Of a stretch of 64,000 nt of DNA, positions 62,022-64,000 are shown in pieces. Positions within the stretch are counted from its first letter, which is position 1; each line of letters begins with the position of its first letter. A program made the position numbers and the translations under genes. Source of the stretch: Vibrio sp. S9_S30. Its GTDB lineage: Bacteria; Pseudomonadota; Gammaproteobacteria; Enterobacterales; Vibrionaceae. The stretch lies in the NCBI RefSeq assembly GCF_014694455.1, contig NZ_JAAUWT010000014.1, positions 1 through 64,000 on the forward strand, given 5' to 3'. Below the pieces are notes generated by a model. It saw only the letters and a program-made list of their open reading frames with translations, did no database searches and was not told the origin of the DNA.

Positions 62022-62861
62022 TTATTCCGGAACGATCCACTCCACCTTGAAGTGACCCGTTACTGGCGCAATTACTTCCTTTAAATATGGAAGAATTTCT
62101 TTCATTTGGCTTTCTAGCTTCCAAGGCGGGTTGATCACAATCATCCCAGAAGCGGTCATGCCCCGCTCGTTGGTATCGGCAGAGACGCCCAGTTCTATTT
62201 GTAATATCTTTCTAATTCCGAGTTTTTCAAGCCCTGAGAGCATGTCATCGATGTCGTGACGATTCACCACTGGGTACCAGATCGCATAAATACCCGTCGA
62301 CCAGCGTTTATGCGATTGGGCAATGGCGTTTACCACGTCGCGATATTCGTGTGACAGTTCGTACGGCGGATCAATCAAAACAAGACCACGGCGCTCTTTA
62401 GGAGGCAAGCTTGCTTTTAAACGTTGGAACCCGTCTTCTTTGTATATACTGACTTGGCGGTCACGATGGAATTCTTGTTCCAAAAGAGGGTGATCGCTGG
62501 GGTGAAGCTCGGTCAGAACCATTCTGTCTTGCTTACGAATATGAGCCCGCGCCACACGAGGCGACCCCGGGTAATAACGTAAATGGTTATCTTGATTCAA
62601 AGATTGGACAGCTTCAAGGTAAGTTTGTGCATCTTCAGGTAGGTTGTTTGCTGTCCATAAGCGGGCAATGCCCTGCTTGTATTCGCCTGTTTTTTCAGAC
62701 CATTCGTGCGTTAAGTCGTAGCGACCTACTCCCGAATGTGTATCGTGATAAACGTAAGGTTTTTCTTTTTGATTCAATGCGTTCAGGATCAAAGACTGAA
62801 CAATATGTTTCAGCACATCGGCATGGTTGCCGGCATGAAAGCTGTGACGGTAACTTAACAA
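62022..62861 (-). CDS. rlmJ: 23S rRNA A2030 N6-methyltransferase
   Basis: A 279-residue RlmJ-family methyltransferase. The N-terminus (LSYRHSFHAGNHADVLKHIV) and the amino-methylase motif VLIDPPYEL (about residue 163) are diagnostic. It methylates A2030 of 23S rRNA, using SAM, on naked or early-assembled RNA. It lies next to prlC and gor, a common arrangement in this group. Confidence 0.94.
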   Translation of the reverse strand: MLSYRHSFHAGNHADVLKHIVQSLILNALNQKEKPYVYHDTHSGVGRYDLTHEWSEKTGEYKQGIARLWTANNLPEDAQTYLEAVQSLNQDNHLRYYPGSPRVARAHIRKQDRMVLTELHPSDHPLLEQEFHRDRQVSIYKEDGFQRLKASLPPKERRGLVLIDPPYELSHEYRDVVNAIAQSHKRWSTGIYAIWYPVVNRHDIDDMLSGLEKLGIRKILQIELGVSADTNERGMTASGMIVINPPWKLESQMKEILPYLKEVIAPVTGHFKVEWIVPE

Positions 62862-63012
62862 AATAGTCTCTTACAAGTTAGAAATGACGAGCGCAAGAGG
62901 CTCATTATATCAAAGGCAGGGTTCACTGTGTGAGCCTTGCGGACATTGGCTATTGAAAAATCCCGTCACGACCTACATTTAGTAAAAGACAAAATGATAA
63001 AAGGAATGAAAA

Positions 63013-64000
63013 ATGTCTAACCCATTACTGACGTTTACTGATCTTCCCCCGTTTTCTGATATTAAGCCAGAGCACGTTAAACCGGCTGTTGAGCAAGCGA
63101 TTGATGTGTGTCGTGCAAAAGTAGATGAAGTGGTCGCAAGCAGTGCGGCTCCAAGCTGGGACACCATTTGTGCACCGTTGGCGGAAGTGGACGACAAGCT
63201 AAGCCGGATTTGGTCTCCAGTCAGTCACCTAAATGCGGTGAAAAACAGCAACGAGCTGCGCGAAGCGTATGAAAGCTGCCTTCCATTGCTGTCTGAATAC
63301 GGCACGTGGGTTGGACAACACAAAGGTTTGTACGACGCCTACAAAGCAATAAAAGCATCAGACGAATTTGAAACTTTGTCTCAGGCGCAGAAGAAAAGCA
63401 TCATTGATGCGCTGCGTGATTTTGATTTGTCGGGCATTGGCTTACCTGCCGATCAGCAGCATCGCTATGGTGAAATCAGCAAACGCATGTCGGAATTGGG
63501 TTCTCAATTTTCGAACAACGTGCTGGATGCCACCATGGGCTGGAGCAAGCACATCACCGACGAAAAAGAATTGGCGGGCATGCCAGAATCGGCGATGGCA
63601 GCCGCCAAAGCTGAGGCTGAAGCCAAAGAACTGGATGGTTGGTTGCTGACGCTGGACATTCCTTCTTACCTTCCGGTTATGACGTACTGTGACAACCCAG
63701 CACTGCGTAAAGAGTTGTATGAAGCGTACGTGACGCGCGCGTCGGATCGCGGCCCTAATGCGGGCAAGTGGGACAACACCGAGCTGATCACCGAGCAGTT
63801 GAAACTGCGCCACGAAATTGCCCGTCTACTGGGCTTCAGTTCGTACAGTGAGAAATCACTGGCGACCAAAATGGCGGAAAACCCACAGCAAGTGCTTGGC
63901 TTTTTGAACGAGTTAGCGGTGAAAGCCAAACCGCAAGGTGAACGTGAAGTTCAGGAATTACGCGACTTTGCAGAGCAAGAGTTTGGTGTATCTGAGCTGA
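63013..64000 (+). CDS. prlC: Oligopeptidase A, 5' part
   Basis: The first 329 codons of an M3 metallopeptidase; the zinc HExxH motif lies beyond the window edge. The start MSNPLLTFTDLPPFSDIKPE has AAGGAATGAAAA before it, and no stop is met to the end. The usual length is about 680 residues, so half is missing at the boundary. It degrades peptides, including signal peptides, in the cytoplasm, and is divergent from rlmJ. Confidence 0.93.
   Translation, partial: MSNPLLTFTDLPPFSDIKPEHVKPAVEQAIDVCRAKVDEVVASSAAPSWDTICAPLAEVDDKLSRIWSPVSHLNAVKNSNELREAYESCLPLLSEYGTWVGQHKGLYDAYKAIKASDEFETLSQAQKKSIIDALRDFDLSGIGLPADQQHRYGEISKRMSELGSQFSNNVLDATMGWSKHITDEKELAGMPESAMAAAKAEAEAKELDGWLLTLDIPSYLPVMTYCDNPALRKELYEAYVTRASDRGPNAGKWDNTELITEQLKLRHEIARLLGFSSYSEKSLATKMAENPQQVLGFLNELAVKAKPQGEREVQELRDFAEQEFGVSEL

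Overview
The window looks like a chromosomal segment of a marine gammaproteobacterium of the Vibrionaceae. The evidence is the moderate-to-low GC, the 5S rRNA/tRNA-Asp/tRNA-Trp tail of an rRNA operon, and the core genes: divergent ilvY/ilvC, ubiK, rep, a cytochrome c5, an Arg-His-Pro-His-Pro tRNA cluster, glnA-ntrB-ntrC, typA, gor, rlmJ and prlC. Species cannot be fixed from sequence reading alone.

Layout. 1-7200 is conserved core: the rRNA operon end, branched-chain amino acid synthesis, Rep helicase, cytochrome c5 and a tRNA cluster. Behind the cluster lies a decayed tRNA-Pro copy and about 800 bases with no convincing gene. 8034-13484 is a complete peptide-type ABC importer (fused double ATPase, binding protein, two permeases). 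13627-15059 holds an SPOR-like secreted protein and a PAP2 phosphatase.

The most unusual region is 15224-23389. An acyl-homoserine-lactone synthase gene stands at the left end and a LuxR-type receptor gene at the right end. Between them are an unrecognised 133-residue protein gene, a HlyD-type adaptor, a peptidase-containing (C39) ABC exporter and 19 tiny ORFs. Eighteen of these share a leader with hydrophobic residues at positions 4, 9 and 12 and a GG/GA/GS site at 14-15 (13 residues in one family), which fits the exporter's peptidase. The mature peptides would be only about 12-24 residues, and most of those after the exporter carry two cysteines, often as C-x(12-15)-C-[VI]-G. Part of the array is duplicated as a 568-base direct repeat at a 714-base period with one mismatch. 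No maturation enzyme or obvious immunity gene is seen. This looks like a quorum-sensing-associated multi-peptide secretion system, and I do not recognise it as a described one.

23622-25604 has a LysR regulator divergent from an aldo/keto reductase. 25791-32956 is an AT-rich accessory cassette: a PAAR-type VI spike protein with a peptidoglycan-binding end, a 1213-residue probable effector with late membrane segments, a secreted leucine-rich-repeat protein, a 58-residue two-segment membrane protein (a possible immunity protein) and an unrecognised membrane protein. 33123-44000 returns to core functions: adenosine deaminase, a GGDEF/EAL protein, and the nitrogen-control block glnA-DUF4124-ntrB-ntrC with sigma-54 and NtrC sites, then typA. 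A secreted M4 metalloprotease with PKD and chitin-binding-like domains and an M42 peptidase follow.

47996-60133 is a sugar-alcohol catabolic locus. A SorC-type regulator and two short-chain dehydrogenases are on the minus strand; divergently there is a carbohydrate ABC importer, a small membrane protein, a sorbitol/xylitol-type dehydrogenase, a HAD phosphatase, a mannitol/arabitol-type dehydrogenase and xylulokinase. The enzymes converge on D-xylulose 5-phosphate. The window ends in gor, rlmJ and the 5' part of prlC.
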